In this document: positions 63,436 through 64,000 of the stretch, in pieces
Layout of the letters: each line of letters starts with the position of its first letter
Numbering within the stretch: position 1 is the first letter of the stretch
Assembly (NCBI GenBank): GCA_017934175.1
Contig: JAGBKB010000036.1
Location: 1-64,000 of the forward strand
Origin: Lachnospiraceae bacterium
GTDB taxonomy: Bacteria; Bacillota; Clostridia; Lachnospirales; Lachnospiraceae
Reading direction: 5' to 3'
Length of the DNA stretch: 64,000 nt
Notes under the pieces: generated by a model
The model's database searches: none
What the model was told of the DNA's origin: nothing
Seen by the model: the letters and a program-made list of their open reading frames with translations, nothing else
Made by a program: the position numbers and the translations under genes

Positions 63436-64000
63436 CTATATTCTATTACCCTTAGTAGCCCTATTACCTCTTTTTAAAATATTAAGATTTTTGTTCTTTC
63501 CATCTATATTTACTATTGTGTCATCATCTAATATATAAGCATTAACAACATAGTCACCTTTTCCAAGTTTTATACCTTTTACCCCCTTTGTTGCGCGCCC
63601 AAGAAGTGGCACTTCATCTGGTTTTAATCTTAAAAAGTAGTTGTCATTAGTCCTTATAACTATATCTTTATCGGCATAGCAAAGTAAAACTTTTACAACT
63701 TCATCATTTCCATTTACTTTTGTCGCTACAACTTTTGCATTTGCAGTTTCATATTCTTTAGTATCAGCAAATTTTATAAGACCTTCTTTAGTTACAAAAA
63801 ATAAATACGCATCAACAATTGATTTGGTTGTTTCAACTCCAACAATTGTTTCTTCATCAGTTTTAAATTTTGATAGATTATCTATAGGTTTTCCTTTATC
63901 ATTAGTTTTTAGCATAGGGACTTTATCTAATCTTATTTGATGCATAAATCCTTTACTGCCAAAAATTATTGCTCTTTCATCTGTCCTTGCCTTAAATACA
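63436..64000 (-). CDS. DNA gyrase or topoisomerase IV subunit A, C-terminal part (cut by the right edge)
   Basis: The reading frame stays open to the window edge; about 188 residues are visible. They are blades of the C-terminal beta-propeller: KARTDERAIIFGSKGFMHQIRLDKVP, ADKDIVIRTNDNYFLRLKPDEVPLLGRATKGVKGIKLGKGDYV, ending RGNRATKGNRI. This domain wraps DNA and sets the supercoiling activity. Without the N-terminal part, and lacking a clear QRRGGKG box in the visible blades, gyrA and parC cannot be told apart. Confidence 0.85.
   Translation of the reverse strand, partial: VFKARTDERAIIFGSKGFMHQIRLDKVPMLKTNDKGKPIDNLSKFKTDEETIVGVETTKSIVDAYLFFVTKEGLIKFADTKEYETANAKVVATKVNGNDEVVKVLLCYADKDIVIRTNDNYFLRLKPDEVPLLGRATKGVKGIKLGKGDYVVNAYILDDDTIVNIDGKNKNLNILKRGNRATKGNRI

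Overview
The window is a compact, very AT-rich (well under 35% G+C by eye) stretch of a Clostridia-type Firmicute chromosome, probably Lachnospiraceae or a close relative. The evidence is the set of low-GC Gram-positive gene families (ScpAB, SpoVB-type flippase, DUF896, UPF0210 with its ACT partner, HAAS domain, LCP ligase, the L20-type leader before infC), AGGAGG-type ribosome binding sites, tRNA genes without encoded CCA, and a type-2 (eukaryote-like) IleRS. Every gene but one is on the minus strand, so the text reads from high to low coordinates. No mobile element, CRISPR array, rRNA or prophage is visible, and no gene-free stretch exceeds about 190 bases. A single 64-residue HTH regulator at 34626-34820 is the only plus-strand gene.

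Layout from right to left. (1) 63436-64000: C-terminal end of a gyrase/topoisomerase IV A subunit, cut by the window edge. (2) 49207-63236: a long co-directional run: left-handed beta-helix protein, membrane-anchored DUF4163-like protein, upp, tRNA-Leu, zinc-finger protein, polA, orphan, coaE, MBL hydrolase, ACT protein, UPF0210 protein, pncB, hisS, aspS, HAAS protein. (3) 44273-49181: strong promoter, an L20-type attenuator leader, infC-rpmI-rplT, a three-hairpin intercistronic element, pheS-pheT. (4) 39193-44258: rpsU, phoH, ybeY, SpoVB-like flippase, YhiN-type flavoprotein, DUF896, terminator. (5) 34813-39259: nusA-infB-rbfA behind a promoter with phased A-tracts. (6) 25329-34594: metallophosphoesterase, scpA, scpB, dut, TPR lipoprotein, dgt, dnaG, trmK, nif3-like, NSS transporter. 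(7) 25183-25327: tRNA-Arg with its own promoter and terminator. (8) 22785-25178: MBL lipoprotein, small membrane protein, ogg. (9) 13598-22747: first half of a surface-glycan locus (polyprenyl-phosphate GT, two more GT2 proteins, an initiating sugar-phosphate transferase, LCP ligase) ending in the HtrA protease. (10) 166-13573: a second transcription unit carrying a lipoprotein, O-antigen ligase/polymerase, a second initiating sugar-phosphate transferase, two GT2 proteins, the TrkAH potassium system, a heptose-kinase-like GHMP kinase, ileS and an SGNH hydrolase. (11) 1-134: promoter and structured leader of a gene that starts at base 11 and leaves the window.

How it works together: most of the window is core information processing. 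The accessory part is 7893-22654, which looks like a cell-wall-linked polysaccharide pathway with two priming enzymes and an LCP ligase but no flippase or chain-length regulator inside it. The most interesting signals are regulatory: an L20-type terminator/antiterminator, a likely ATA start codon for infC, dyads or hairpins sitting exactly at several predicted transcription starts (nusA, the glycan operon, the lipoprotein operon, the gene at the left edge), a probable leaderless regulator on the opposite strand, and a zinc-finger gene whose start codon lies eight bases from the end of a tRNA. All assignments are from reading motifs by eye; no database search was run.
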